DNA of 64,000 nt from Flavobacterium seoulense (GTDB lineage: Bacteria > Bacteroidota > Bacteroidia > Flavobacteriales > Flavobacteriaceae). Within the stretch, counting starts at the first letter, position 1; each line of letters starts with the position of its first letter. The translations under genes were made by a program, and so were the position numbers. Below are positions 35,607 to 44,160 of this stretch, piece by piece. The notes beneath the pieces were generated by a model. The model had not been told where the DNA came from and ran no database searches. It saw only the letters and a program-made list of their open reading frames with translations. Location: positions 79,962 through 143,961 of the forward strand of contig NZ_JNCA01000003.1 of NCBI RefSeq assembly GCF_000695795.1, read 5' to 3'.

Positions 35607-36488
35607 ATGTCAAATATCAACCTCATTATAGAAGAACGCGCTGCCGATATTGGTAATTTCCTGGTAGGCAGATTACTCCCTTTTCGTCAAAAACGTATGG
35701 TAGGTCCATTTATATATATCGATCACATGGGACCGGTAAAAATGAGTGAACGACAAAATTTTGATGTTTTACCACATCCGCACATTGGACTTTCTACCTT
35801 AACTTTTTTATTTGAAGGCAGTATTATGCATCGTGATACTTTGGGTAACGAAATCGAAATAAAACCAGGCGAAGTCAACTGGATGACAGCAGGAAAAGGT
35901 ATTGTACATTCTGAACGTACTCCGGATTATTTACGTCATTCAGAAAAAAACATGCATGGATTACAAATTTGGATTGCCTTACCAAAGCATTTGGAACAAA
36001 TGAATCCAGAGTTTTTTCATATTGAAAGTAACGAAATCCCTTTCTGGAAAGAAGATGATGTTGAATTCAAACTAGTAGCTGGTGAAGCATTTGGAAAAAA
36101 ATCGGGTGTGCCGGTTTATAGCCCGATGTATATGATCGAAATCAAATCAGTTACAGAGAAAAAATTAAACATTGGAGAACATCTTTATGGTGAAGCCGGA
36201 CTTTATATTCTGGAAGGCGGTATTATAAGTGATGGTAGTCAATATGGTCCTAAACAAATATTAGTATCGAAAAATAGTTCTCTTTGCGAATTTACAATCC
36301 AGCCTAATTCGACTATTTATATTTTTGGCGGAGAAGCTTATCCCGAAGAACGTTTTATTGACTGGAATTTTGTTTCGACCGATAAAGAATTAATCGAAAA
36401 AGCCAAGCAAAACTGGATTGATCAAAAATTTGACAAAATTGAAGGAGAAACTGAATTTGTTCCTTTGCCTACATATCCTAAAAAATAA
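35607..36488 (+). CDS. Pirin family protein
   Basis: I chose the ATG at 35607 (MSNINLIIEERAADIGNF), because the frame upstream of it, from 35571, is AT-rich leader overlapping the promoter zone. The 293-residue protein is a double cupin with the pirin metal ligands in DVLPHPHIGLSTL and KGIVHSERT, and a C-terminal cupin with GGEAYPEERFIDWN. Pirins are Fe(II) or other metal proteins with quercetinase activity in some bacteria and regulatory roles in others. A DUF4269 gene follows after 18 bp, so the two are probably co-transcribed. Confidence 0.9.
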   Translation: MSNINLIIEERAADIGNFLVGRLLPFRQKRMVGPFIYIDHMGPVKMSERQNFDVLPHPHIGLSTLTFLFEGSIMHRDTLGNEIEIKPGEVNWMTAGKGIVHSERTPDYLRHSEKNMHGLQIWIALPKHLEQMNPEFFHIESNEIPFWKEDDVEFKLVAGEAFGKKSGVPVYSPMYMIEIKSVTEKKLNIGEHLYGEAGLYILEGGIISDGSQYGPKQILVSKNSSLCEFTIQPNSTIYIFGGEAYPEERFIDWNFVSTDKELIEKAKQNWIDQKFDKIEGETEFVPLPTYPKK

Positions 36489-36506
36489 AAACCATTTTTT
36501 AGTTAG

Positions 36507-37064
36507 ATGGCAACCCAAAACATCGATTTTGATAACATTACTTATTTGCAAAGTGGTAATTTCAGGCAACAGCAAGCATATACCACTTTGAAAAATAATC
36601 AAATTTTGCTAAAACTTCAAGATTATAATCCTATTCTTGTAGGTACCATCCCCATAAACATTGATATAGAAAATAGTGATCTTGATATTATTTGTTTTAC
36701 TAAAAATAAAGAAGAATTTAAGAAACTAATCTTAGCCAATTTTAGCAACGAAAAAAATTTCACAATAAGAGAACGTGTAATTTCTGGTAATTTAGCAATT
36801 ATAGCCAATTTCATAATTGATGAATTCGAAATTGAAATCTTTGGACAAAACATCCCTGTCAAACAGCAATTTGGATACAGACATATGCTAATTGAAGACC
36901 AGCTGTTAAAAGAACATGGTGAACAATTCAGGCAGAAAATCATTGCTTTAAAACAACAAGGTCATAAAACGGAACCTGCGTTTGGAATAGCATTAGGTTT
37001 AACTGGAAATCCTTATTTGGAGTTACTTCGATTTGAAAAAAACAACAATAAATCAAATCTCTAA
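36507..37064 (+). CDS. DUF4269 nucleotidyltransferase-like protein
   Basis: This 185-residue protein matches DUF4269: LVGTIPINIDIENSDLDIICF (near residues 47-67) has the spacing of a nucleotidyltransferase metal motif (G-x-I..D-x-D), and GYRHMLIEDQLLKEHGEQFR and GLTGNPYLELL are typical. The reaction is not known. It lies 18 bp after the pirin gene. Confidence 0.82.
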   Translation: MATQNIDFDNITYLQSGNFRQQQAYTTLKNNQILLKLQDYNPILVGTIPINIDIENSDLDIICFTKNKEEFKKLILANFSNEKNFTIRERVISGNLAIIANFIIDEFEIEIFGQNIPVKQQFGYRHMLIEDQLLKEHGEQFRQKIIALKQQGHKTEPAFGIALGLTGNPYLELLRFEKNNNKSNL

Positions 37065-37190
37065 AATCTATTCTGCACTAGTTTTTGACTTGTAATTTTT
37101 TAAATAACAATCCAAAAGCTATGTTAAATAATTTAGATTTCCACTCTAAAATTCGTAATATTAAGTAACAAACTTTAAAATTATAGAATC

Positions 37191-37526
37191 ATGGAAACTA
37201 ATAATAGAAAATCAGAAAAAATAAACAAAGATATTGCTAGCAATTCGGAAACTGATAATTTAAAACTTAATAAAGAATTAGAAACTGATATTGACGGAAA
37301 TAAAACAGTTGTAGACAGAGCCAGAGATTCACACGAAGATACACATGCTGTTTCAAACGAAATTGATCATGATGATCCCAATGCTAAGCGTGGTGTTAAG
37401 ACAGATAAAGAGGCGATGAAAACTGTTGAAAATAAAGACTTAAATTCAGATATTACTCCTCATCGTTATCCTAATTCACATCCTGATAATCATAAGGACA
37501 GAGGAAACATGAAATTAGATGAATAA
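37191..37526 (+). CDS. Highly hydrophilic protein, 111 aa, probably disordered
   Basis: The sequence is rich in Asp, Asn, Lys, Glu and His, with little hydrophobic content (for example DSHEDTHAVSNEIDHDDPNAK). It resembles the 64-aa protein at 35251 in composition but not in clear alignment. It may be a stress-related disordered protein. It lies between DUF4269 and the DUF808 gene, all on one strand. I do not recognise a family. Confidence 0.62.
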   Translation: METNNRKSEKINKDIASNSETDNLKLNKELETDIDGNKTVVDRARDSHEDTHAVSNEIDHDDPNAKRGVKTDKEAMKTVENKDLNSDITPHRYPNSHPDNHKDRGNMKLDE

Positions 37527-37648
37527 GAATTTCTTTCGATAGCAATCTTATATTATTTTTTCAAAATAATAATTAAAAAATTGTTTTTTTATAAATTGAA
37601 TAAACCAAAAAAACAGTAGCTTCGCAACACTATATTAAAATAAAATTT

Positions 37649-38518
37649 ATGGCATCAGGTTTTTTCGCACTATTAGATGATATCGCAGCAATTATGGATG
37701 ATGTTGCAGTAATGAGTAAAGTTGCTGCAAAAAAAACAGCCGGAATTTTAGGCGATGACTTAGCAGTGAATGCCGAAAAAGCTTCAGGATTTGTTTCATC
37801 AAGAGAACTTCCTGTTTTATGGGCTATTGCAAAAGGTTCGTTTATTAATAAATTAATCATTTTGCCCATAGCCTTTTTACTGAGTGCCTTTTTCCCTGTA
37901 GCTATTGTCATTATTTTAGTTTTAGGAGGACTTTTTTTGGCTTACGAAGGTGCCGAAAAAATATATGAATTCTTTTTTCATCGAAATCATGCAAAATCAG
38001 ATATTCTGACACAAAATTATACCGAAGCTGAAATTTTGGCTATGGAAAAAGACAAAATAAAATCGGCTATTATAACTGACTTTATTTTATCTGTCGAAAT
38101 TGTGATTATTGCGTTAGGAACAGTAATCGAAGAATCTTTAAGTACACAAATTGCGGTAGTTTCGATAATTGCAATTCTGGCAACTGTAGGAGTTTATGGA
38201 ATTGTAGCTTTAATTGTTAGAATGGACGAAGTAGGTTTTAAACTAATTGCATTAAGCACTAAAGAAAAAAGTTTTTCAAAATGGATAGGAAATATTTTAG
38301 TTCAGGCATTACCAAAAGTGATTAAGAGTTTAGCGGTAATTGGAACCATTGCTTTGCTTTTAGTATCTGGAGGAATATTTGCTCACAACATTGATTTCCT
38401 ACATCATTTTGCTCCACAACTACCTTCTTTTGTAAAAGAATTTGCTCTGGGGTTGGTATTTGGATTTATCGTTTTGGGAATTGTAACTATTTTCAAAAAG
38501 GTATTGGGTAAAAAATAA
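37649..38518 (+). CDS. DUF808 (YedI-like) membrane protein
   Basis: The 289-residue protein starts MASGFFALLDDIAAIMDDVAVMSKVAAKKTAG when read across residues 1-32, the standard start of DUF808. It has about six membrane segments and the conserved LGDDLAVNAEKASGF region. YedI family members have no proven role. Upstream is the hydrophilic 111-aa gene (122 bp away). Confidence 0.92.
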   Translation: MASGFFALLDDIAAIMDDVAVMSKVAAKKTAGILGDDLAVNAEKASGFVSSRELPVLWAIAKGSFINKLIILPIAFLLSAFFPVAIVIILVLGGLFLAYEGAEKIYEFFFHRNHAKSDILTQNYTEAEILAMEKDKIKSAIITDFILSVEIVIIALGTVIEESLSTQIAVVSIIAILATVGVYGIVALIVRMDEVGFKLIALSTKEKSFSKWIGNILVQALPKVIKSLAVIGTIALLLVSGGIFAHNIDFLHHFAPQLPSFVKEFALGLVFGFIVLGIVTIFKKVLGKK

Positions 38519-38548
38519 AAAACATATTTTAATAGTAGTATAATGTAG

Positions 38549-38566
38549 TAGTATTTCCAAATACTA
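38549..38566 (+). terminator. Weak hairpin after the DUF808 gene
   Basis: TAGTATTT pairs with AAATACTA across two bases. The following T content is poor. Confidence 0.35.
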
Positions 38567-38592
38567 TTATTTCAACTCTTCCTAAAAATAAC

Positions 38593-38600
38593 TATTTTTG
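38593..38600 (+). promoter_or_regulatory. TAnnTTTG -7 box of aguB
   Basis: TATTTTTG lies 18 bp before the ATG at 38619. Confidence 0.5.
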
Positions 38601-38618
38601 CAGTCTAAATTTTTATAG

Positions 38619-39506
38619 ATGTCAAATAAGAAATACAAAATTGCCGTTATTCAATTGAATTTGAATGATATTGCCGAAAATAATCTAAAAAAGTGTATTA
38701 GCTGGGTTAGAGATGCAGCTGCACAAGGAGCAGAAGTGATCTCATTACCTGAATTATACAGCAGTCATTATTTCTGTCAGAGTGAAGATGTTGACAATTT
38801 TGCATTGGCTGAACCCTTATACAGTACTTCTTTTACTGCTTTTAGCGAATTAGCAAAAGAATTAGGAGTTGTAATCATTGTTCCTTTTTTCGAAAAAAGA
38901 ATGGCAGGAATTTATCACAATAGCGCTTATATTATCGACACTGATGGAACTGAAGCCGGATTATACCGAAAAATGCACATTCCTGACGATCCTGCTTTTT
39001 ATGAAAAATTCTATTTTACTCCGGGTGATTTAGGTTTTAAAAATAATCCAACTAAAAAAGGAAACATCGGAACTTTAATATGCTGGGATCAATGGTATCC
39101 GGAAGCAGCTCGTATAACGGCGCTGAAAGGAGCTGAAGTTTTATTTTATCCAACAGCAATTGGTTGGCATCCACAGGAAAAAGAACAATATGGCGAAAAC
39201 CAATATGGTGCTTGGATGAATGTAATGAAAGGACATGCTGTGGCTAATGGTGTTTATGTTGCTGCTGCAAACCGAATTGGTTTAGAGCAATATTTACCTG
39301 ATACTCCTGGAATTGAATTCTGGGGAGCTTCATTTATTGCTGGTCCGCAAGGAGAAATTTTGGCGCAAGCCTCGCATGACAAAGAAGAAATATTAATTGC
39401 TGAGGTAGATTTAGATTTGCAGGAAAATGTACGTCAGAACTGGCCGTTCTTTAGAGACCGAAGAATTGATGCTTTTGGGGAAATTACTAAAAGAGCTATT
39501 AATTAG
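38619..39506 (+). CDS. aguB: N-carbamoylputrescine amidase
   Basis: This 295-residue nitrilase-superfamily enzyme hydrolyses N-carbamoylputrescine to putrescine, CO2 and ammonia. The catalytic triad is visible: E45 in LPELYSS, K118 in YRKMHIPD and C155 in LICWDQWYPEAAR. The DDPAFYEKFYFTPGD segment and overall length fit AguB rather than other nitrilases. The agmatine deiminase gene for the previous step lies 2 kb downstream on the same strand, separated by an opposite-strand ompA gene. Confidence 0.93.
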   Translation: MSNKKYKIAVIQLNLNDIAENNLKKCISWVRDAAAQGAEVISLPELYSSHYFCQSEDVDNFALAEPLYSTSFTAFSELAKELGVVIIVPFFEKRMAGIYHNSAYIIDTDGTEAGLYRKMHIPDDPAFYEKFYFTPGDLGFKNNPTKKGNIGTLICWDQWYPEAARITALKGAEVLFYPTAIGWHPQEKEQYGENQYGAWMNVMKGHAVANGVYVAAANRIGLEQYLPDTPGIEFWGASFIAGPQGEILAQASHDKEEILIAEVDLDLQENVRQNWPFFRDRRIDAFGEITKRAIN

Positions 39507-39526
39507 AAAGATATTTTTTTAGAATA

Positions 39527-39559
39527 AAAAAGGGGAAAACTATTCGTTTTCCCCTTTTT
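39527..39559. terminator. Strong terminator after aguB
   Basis: AAAAAGGGGAAAAC (39527-39540) pairs with GTTTTCCCCTTTTT (39546-39559). The rest of the gap to 39860 holds no visible gene. Confidence 0.85.
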
Positions 39560-39865
39560 GCTATCTGTAATTCAAAGATCAGTTCAAACTAGGCTGGTAT
39601 ATTTTTATTGTTCCATCTCCTTCACTACTCAATAACTAAACTCCTTTTTGTTAAGCTTTTAGCTGCTGGAATAAAAGAATTCCTTCGGAAGCATATTCTG
39701 TTAAAAATTGCAATTTTTTTTTTCACCTATACTAAATAAAAGTAGCTATAATAAAATTTAATTTTATAGTATTATTTCTATTTTTAAACTAAAGTAGATT
39801 TCGAATAATGACATTATAAAATATTTACATCCCGCCTAAAAATATGATATTAGTTGCAGGTATAA

Positions 39866-39901
39866 AAAAAGGCTGTCTCAATAATTGAAACAGCCTTTTT
39901 T
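39866..39901 (-). terminator. Terminator of the OmpA-family gene
   Basis: AAAAAGGCTGT (39866-39876) pairs with ACAGCCTTTTT (39890-39900); on the minus strand a T run follows. Confidence 0.82.
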
Positions 39902-39922
39902 AAAATTTATTTATAAAATTAA

Positions 39923-41182
39923 TTACTTCACTCTGAAAGTAACTCTTCTTACGATTTGACGTGCTTCTTGAGAATTTTTATTTACAGAAGCATCTTCTCC
40001 ATTACCTTTAACAGTTAATCTTGAAGCATCAATTCCAGCATTAATTAAAACACTTTTAACTGCTTCAGCTCTTTTTTGAGATAATTGTTGGTTGTAGCTT
40101 GAGTTACCAATTTCATCAGCATATCCTAAAACTTCAGCGCTCTTAGATGGATTATTTTTCAAGTATTTCACTAAGAAATCAACTCCAGATAATGATGTAT
40201 TTGTTGGTTTTGATGAATTAAAATCAAAATAAACATTTACATATCCACCGTTAATCAACTCTTCAACTGTACTGTTAGTAGCGTTGTTAGTTGTGTTTTG
40301 TCCATATTTGTTATCTAAATAAGTTTCCAATGAATCTGGAACACCATTTTGGTTTTTATCAATAGATTGACCTTTTGTATTAACAGTAGCACCTGCAGGA
40401 GTATTTGATTCTAAATCGTATAAATCAGCTACACCGTCATTATCTGAATCAAGAATACCTGTTTCAACTAAAGTTAATCTTTCGTCTAATGCATCGTATT
40501 TATCTTTTGAATACCAGTCAGCATGTTTTTCGTTTTTACCTAAGTAAAAAGTTAAACCGATAGAAGCATTAAGAGTTACTCCGTCAAGAGCTCCAGTTCT
40601 TGCTAAACCTTTTCCATCAAAATTATAGTTTTGTCTTCCGTAAACTAATCCGCTTAAATCACCTGTTAAAGCAACACTGTTACCTAATTTAACCTGAGCA
40701 GTCAAACCAAGGATACCATGTCCCATGTAATCTTTCCCATTAAACCCGTTATCAGCGCTTAATTGAGAAACACCAAAACCTCCATGTGCTAATAAACCAA
40801 TTGTATTAGTCCAAGTTTCAAAGTTTAATGTTCTTCCTAAGTTTATAACTCCTTGTAAACTTGTTCTAAGTAATGTAGTTTCAAAAGGTGCTGTATTATC
40901 ACGCTCTTGAAATTTGTCATATCCAAAATCAAGTTTCAAACCAAATTTAGGATTAAACATGTATCTTGCTCCTAAATCAGCGTGAAAAAGATTAAGAGTA
41001 GCAGTAGAATAACCTGCTGTCATAGCTCTTAATGGTTTGTTTACACCACCATTTAGTTCAATAGACCATTTATCGAATGGATCTTTTTCAATACTACTTT
41101 TTACTGACGTTGTTGAAACATCTTGGGCACTTGCAGCGAACGATAATAACAACAAAGATATTGATGCGAATTTCTTTTTCAT
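39923..41182 (-). CDS. OmpA family outer-membrane protein
   Basis: The 419-residue protein has a signal peptide (MKKKFASISLLLLSFAASAQ) and an N-terminal beta-barrel (about 35-215). A calcium-binding thrombospondin type 3-like segment follows (DSDNDGVADLYDLE near 247). The C-terminal OmpA peptidoglycan-binding domain (NVYFDFNSSKPTNTSL near 310, GYADEIGNSSYNQQLSQKRA near 348) completes it. It links the outer membrane to the cell wall and is probably abundant. It has its own promoter box and terminator. Confidence 0.93.
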   Translation of the reverse strand: MKKKFASISLLLLSFAASAQDVSTTSVKSSIEKDPFDKWSIELNGGVNKPLRAMTAGYSTATLNLFHADLGARYMFNPKFGLKLDFGYDKFQERDNTAPFETTLLRTSLQGVINLGRTLNFETWTNTIGLLAHGGFGVSQLSADNGFNGKDYMGHGILGLTAQVKLGNSVALTGDLSGLVYGRQNYNFDGKGLARTGALDGVTLNASIGLTFYLGKNEKHADWYSKDKYDALDERLTLVETGILDSDNDGVADLYDLESNTPAGATVNTKGQSIDKNQNGVPDSLETYLDNKYGQNTTNNATNSTVEELINGGYVNVYFDFNSSKPTNTSLSGVDFLVKYLKNNPSKSAEVLGYADEIGNSSYNQQLSQKRAEAVKSVLINAGIDASRLTVKGNGEDASVNKNSQEARQIVRRVTFRVK

Positions 41183-41218
41183 GATTATTAATTTTTAATT
41201 TATTTTTTGAAATCAGTG

Positions 41219-41226
41219 CAAATATA
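41219..41226 (-). promoter_or_regulatory. TAnnTTTG -7 box of the OmpA-family gene
   Basis: The minus strand reads TATATTTG followed by CACTG, giving a leader of about 30 bases before the ATG at 41182. Confidence 0.6.
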
Positions 41227-41437
41227 AATCATATAATTCTGATAATTGTTATTTTATAGTTATATAATTCCCATTTTTATTAAGATTTATATTCACAACG
41301 TTAGTTAAATCATAATGAAAAAGCTACAATTAAACTGATTATCAAAACATTAAGACTTAATTCACGTCTTCTTAAAAAAATGTTATTTTTTATTTATCAG
41401 GCAGTTTTTAAACACTTTTAAATTCTTTTTGAATGAT

Positions 41438-41445
41438 TATATTTG
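41438..41445 (+). promoter_or_regulatory. TAnnTTTG -7 box of aguA
   Basis: TATATTTG followed by CATTC lies 28 bp before the ATG at 41474. Confidence 0.55.
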
Positions 41446-41473
41446 CATTCTTAAAACAAATTAAGCCTTTTTT

Positions 41474-42514
41474 ATGACTACAACTAACAGAAGATTTCCT
41501 GCTGAATGGGAAAAACAACAAGGAATTTTACTTTGTTTTCCACATAACGGTAAAGATTGGCCAGGGAAATATGAAGCAATTCAATGGGCTTTTATCGAAT
41601 TCATTAAAAAAGTAAGCACATACGAAACTGTATTTTTAATCGTTGCTGATGAAAAACTCAAAGAGAAATTAAGTGATATGCTAGACAGAGCAAGAGTAAA
41701 TCTTAATGCAGTTGAATTTATCATCCAAAAAACGAATAGAAGCTGGATGCGTGATTCAGGACCTATTGTAGTTTTCAATAATGGAAAAAGAGAAGCTTTA
41801 AACTTTAATTTTAATGGTTGGGCCAAATATTCCAATTATCAGTTAGACAAACACGTTCCTGCAAAAATTGCAGACACTTTAAACATACCGCTTACACAAG
41901 TAATATACAAAGGAAAACCTGTAATCCTTGAAGGTGGTGCTATTGATGTAAACGGAAAAGGAACTTTATTAACTTCAGAAGAATGCTTAATGCATCCTGA
42001 TATCCAGGTACGCAATGCTGGTTTTACTAAAGAAGATTACGAAGCCGTTTTTAAAGAATACTTAGGAGTTACAAATGTGATTTGGCTTGGTGATGGAATC
42101 GAAGGTGATGATACTCATGGCCACATTGACGATTTAGCACGATTCATCAACGAAGATACTATTGTAACTATTGTAGAAACCGACAAAAACGATAACAACT
42201 ACGCACCCTTACAAGACAATTTAAAGCGTTTACAAAATGCTAAATTAGAAAACGGAAAATCGCCTGTAATCGTTGCTTTACCAATGCCAAAACGCTTAGA
42301 TTTTGAAGATTTACGTTTACCAGCAAGTTATGCTAACTTCCTGATTTTAAACAACTGCGTTTTAGTACCAACATTCAACGATGCCAATGATCGCGTAGCT
42401 TTAAACATCTTAGCAGAATGCTTTCCTGATAGAGAAATTATTGGAATTAGCGCTATCGACCTAATATGGGGGTTTGGAACCTTACATTGTTTAAGTCAGC
42501 AAATTCCTGTTTAA
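41474..42514 (+). CDS. aguA: Agmatine deiminase
   Basis: This 346-residue enzyme of the peptidylarginine-deiminase-like family hydrolyses agmatine to N-carbamoylputrescine. Visible motifs are RSWMRDSGPIVVF (near 90), LEGGAIDVNGKGT (near 154), the GDDTHGHIDDLARF active-site region near 214, and the nucleophile Cys339 in GTLHCLSQQIP. Product and gene position pair it with aguB at 38619. Arginine decarboxylase, which would make agmatine, is not in the window. Confidence 0.95.
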   Translation: MTTTNRRFPAEWEKQQGILLCFPHNGKDWPGKYEAIQWAFIEFIKKVSTYETVFLIVADEKLKEKLSDMLDRARVNLNAVEFIIQKTNRSWMRDSGPIVVFNNGKREALNFNFNGWAKYSNYQLDKHVPAKIADTLNIPLTQVIYKGKPVILEGGAIDVNGKGTLLTSEECLMHPDIQVRNAGFTKEDYEAVFKEYLGVTNVIWLGDGIEGDDTHGHIDDLARFINEDTIVTIVETDKNDNNYAPLQDNLKRLQNAKLENGKSPVIVALPMPKRLDFEDLRLPASYANFLILNNCVLVPTFNDANDRVALNILAECFPDREIIGISAIDLIWGFGTLHCLSQQIPV

Positions 42515-42523
42515 TTTTTTACC

Positions 42524-42628
42524 TACCGCAAAGTTCACAAAAGTTTCGCAAAGTTTTTTTAAGACTTTGCGAAACTTTTTTTACAGATTATTATTTTTTT
42601 TTATGAAGCTTTGCGAAACTTTGCGGTA
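42524..42628. repeat. Nested inverted repeats of the CCGCAAAG family, including the aguA terminator
   Basis: The outer arms TACCGCAAAGTT (42524-42535) and AACTTTGCGGTA (42617-42628) are perfect complements. Inside, AAGTTTCGCAAAGT (42541-42554) pairs with ACTTTGCGAAACTT (42564-42577), followed by T7, which makes a strong terminator. Related segments lie at 8961, 11352 and 16561. Confidence 0.75.
42541..42583 (+). terminator. Rho-independent terminator of aguA
   Basis: A 14-bp perfect stem is followed by a T run, inside the larger inverted repeat. Confidence 0.82.
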
Positions 42629-42645
42629 AAAATTCCGCAATTTGG

Positions 42646-43359
42646 TTAAACTATAAAACTCTTATAAAACATCGCACACAAAATCCCAAATCCAAAACTT
42701 AACAAAGTTCCTATTAAAATATACTCGGTCAAGCGAACATCTTTCGATTCTTTTAAATCACCAAACCTAAAAATAGACTTGGCTGCCAACAAAAAACCAA
42801 TTCCCTCCCAGAAATTCAACACCACAAAAAAGAAGATAAATAACCGTTCCAGAATTCCGATATATTTCCCTGCATTATTAGTATTCCCCGCATCAACCTT
42901 TACAATTTGTTCACTCCATTTAGATAATAATACCTTTAAAATTATAGCACTCACATAAGTTACCAAAAGCAATGCAGTTATCAAGGCTAAATTTTGTTGC
43001 GAATACAAATTTTCTATAGAAATTTCGAACGGAAAATAACTATAAACAATACAAGTAATCACCATTAAATGCAACAATTGATCAATAAAAAACCATGTTT
43101 TTGCTGTTTTCTTTTTTTCGAAATACAATTTGGCACAATCAATTCCAAAATGACTCAATGCAATTAAAATTACAGCCAATAAATATTTAAAACTAAACTG
43201 TGTCGCAATAAGCAATAACAACAAATGTACTCCTATATGATAATACAAATATTTTGACCTGATTTTTCTCTTCTTTTTATCATTTACCCAAGTTGTAGGC
43301 TGCAATAAAAAATCACCTAATAAATGCGCTAAAAGCAAACTTAAAAATAGTACTACCAT
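42646..43359 (-). CDS. DUF3307 membrane protein
   Basis: The 237-residue protein starts MVVLFLSLLLAHLLGDFLLQP, the DUF3307 signature start, with about six membrane segments and an H-x4-H-type pair in YHIGVHLLLL near 41. A long membrane helix pair follows at the C-terminus. Function is unknown. Its ATG lies inside the end of the SatD-like gene (7-bp overlap), so the two are translationally coupled. DUF3307 and SatD-like genes occur together in other genomes as far as I recall, which suggests a joint role. Confidence 0.85.
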   Translation of the reverse strand: MVVLFLSLLLAHLLGDFLLQPTTWVNDKKKRKIRSKYLYYHIGVHLLLLLIATQFSFKYLLAVILIALSHFGIDCAKLYFEKKKTAKTWFFIDQLLHLMVITCIVYSYFPFEISIENLYSQQNLALITALLLVTYVSAIILKVLLSKWSEQIVKVDAGNTNNAGKYIGILERLFIFFFVVLNFWEGIGFLLAAKSIFRFGDLKESKDVRLTEYILIGTLLSFGFGILCAMFYKSFIV

Positions 43360-43958
43360 TGTTTTTTAATTTCTTGTTTGTAAAAAGCAATCATATTCTT
43401 GATCTCTTCATAACCAGCTCTTTTTAGCGAAGCACTTATGGAACTTTGACTTTTTCTATTCAAAATAGTAGCCAATTGATGCTGATTAATCTCTGGGTTT
43501 TCTAAAGCTTTTTTAATAATCTCTGCCGAAGTACTTGTCCAGTTGTCAGTAATCATAAGCATAAAAGAAAAAATAACCTCAAAAGTAGCATTAAATTCAG
43601 TCCAGGGAGTTTGTATTCCTAACGTTTGTTTTTTCAAAACCTCAAAACATTCCCCTGAATTAATAAAAGCAGTACCATTTGACTCTGTTATTTTATCAGC
43701 AGCATGATTAACATCTCCTATCCCTATTGCCATTCGTACATCTAGTACTTTATGCTGCTTAATGCTTGCTTTAATTAACAAGGCTATTTCAAGTGCATCT
43801 TCGGCAGGAATAAGCAACTGAAAACTATCTCCTCTAAAAATTTCCCAATCTTTAGGTTCATCTCCATATACACTTAAAATATTTTTCAAATCAGCTAGCC
43901 ATATTTCCGAAGCCAATTTTCTCGAATGCATAATATCTCCGGTAATTACTGCTTTCAT
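43353..43958 (-). CDS. SatD-family protein with C-terminal HTH
   Basis: I chose the inner ATG at 43958 (MKAVITGDIMHSRKL), the standard start of SatD-like proteins; the ATG at 43976 adds MHKNKN. The 201-residue product has VITGDI and FRGDSFQLL (near 40), then RMAIGIGDV, a pattern that recalls the nucleotide-cyclase fold. The C-terminal 60 residues look like a helix-turn-helix (INQHQLATILNRKSQSSISA). Three regular inverted repeats (43987-44062) lie immediately upstream and are natural binding sites for that HTH. It could be an autoregulated switch controlling its DUF3307 partner. Function is unknown. Confidence 0.75.
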   Translation of the reverse strand: MKAVITGDIMHSRKLASEIWLADLKNILSVYGDEPKDWEIFRGDSFQLLIPAEDALEIALLIKASIKQHKVLDVRMAIGIGDVNHAADKITESNGTAFINSGECFEVLKKQTLGIQTPWTEFNATFEVIFSFMLMITDNWTSTSAEIIKKALENPEINQHQLATILNRKSQSSISASLKRAGYEEIKNMIAFYKQEIKKQW

Positions 43959-43985
43959 ATTTTTATTTTTATGCAATATACAAAA

Positions 43986-44062
43986 ATATCGTCAAATAAA
44001 ACGATATTTTTAATTATCGCTTAATTAAACGATATTTTCAATTATCGTCGAATAAAACGATA
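43986..44062. promoter_or_regulatory. Three tandem operator-like inverted repeats, 28-bp period
   Basis: TATCGT-N8-ACGATA occurs at 43987-44006, 44015-44034 (as TATCGC...ACGATA) and 44043-44062. The three units start exactly 28 bp apart, and the N8 spacers are A/T-rich. They lie between the divergent SatD-like and recG genes. The sites probably bind a dimeric regulator on nearly the same face of the helix (28 bp is about 2.7 turns). Confidence 0.85.
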
Positions 44063-44160
44063 GTAAATCACAAATGCACATTTTCAGAATTCCTAATTAT
44101 AAACTATCTTCGTTCTTTAAAATTTAAAGATTGAAGCAATCTAAAATCTAAAATCAATTC

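Noticed and set aside
43986..44062. A short CRISPR array
   Set aside because: The three units are inverted repeats with almost no spacer diversity and a 28-bp total period; they fit operators, and no cas gene is present.
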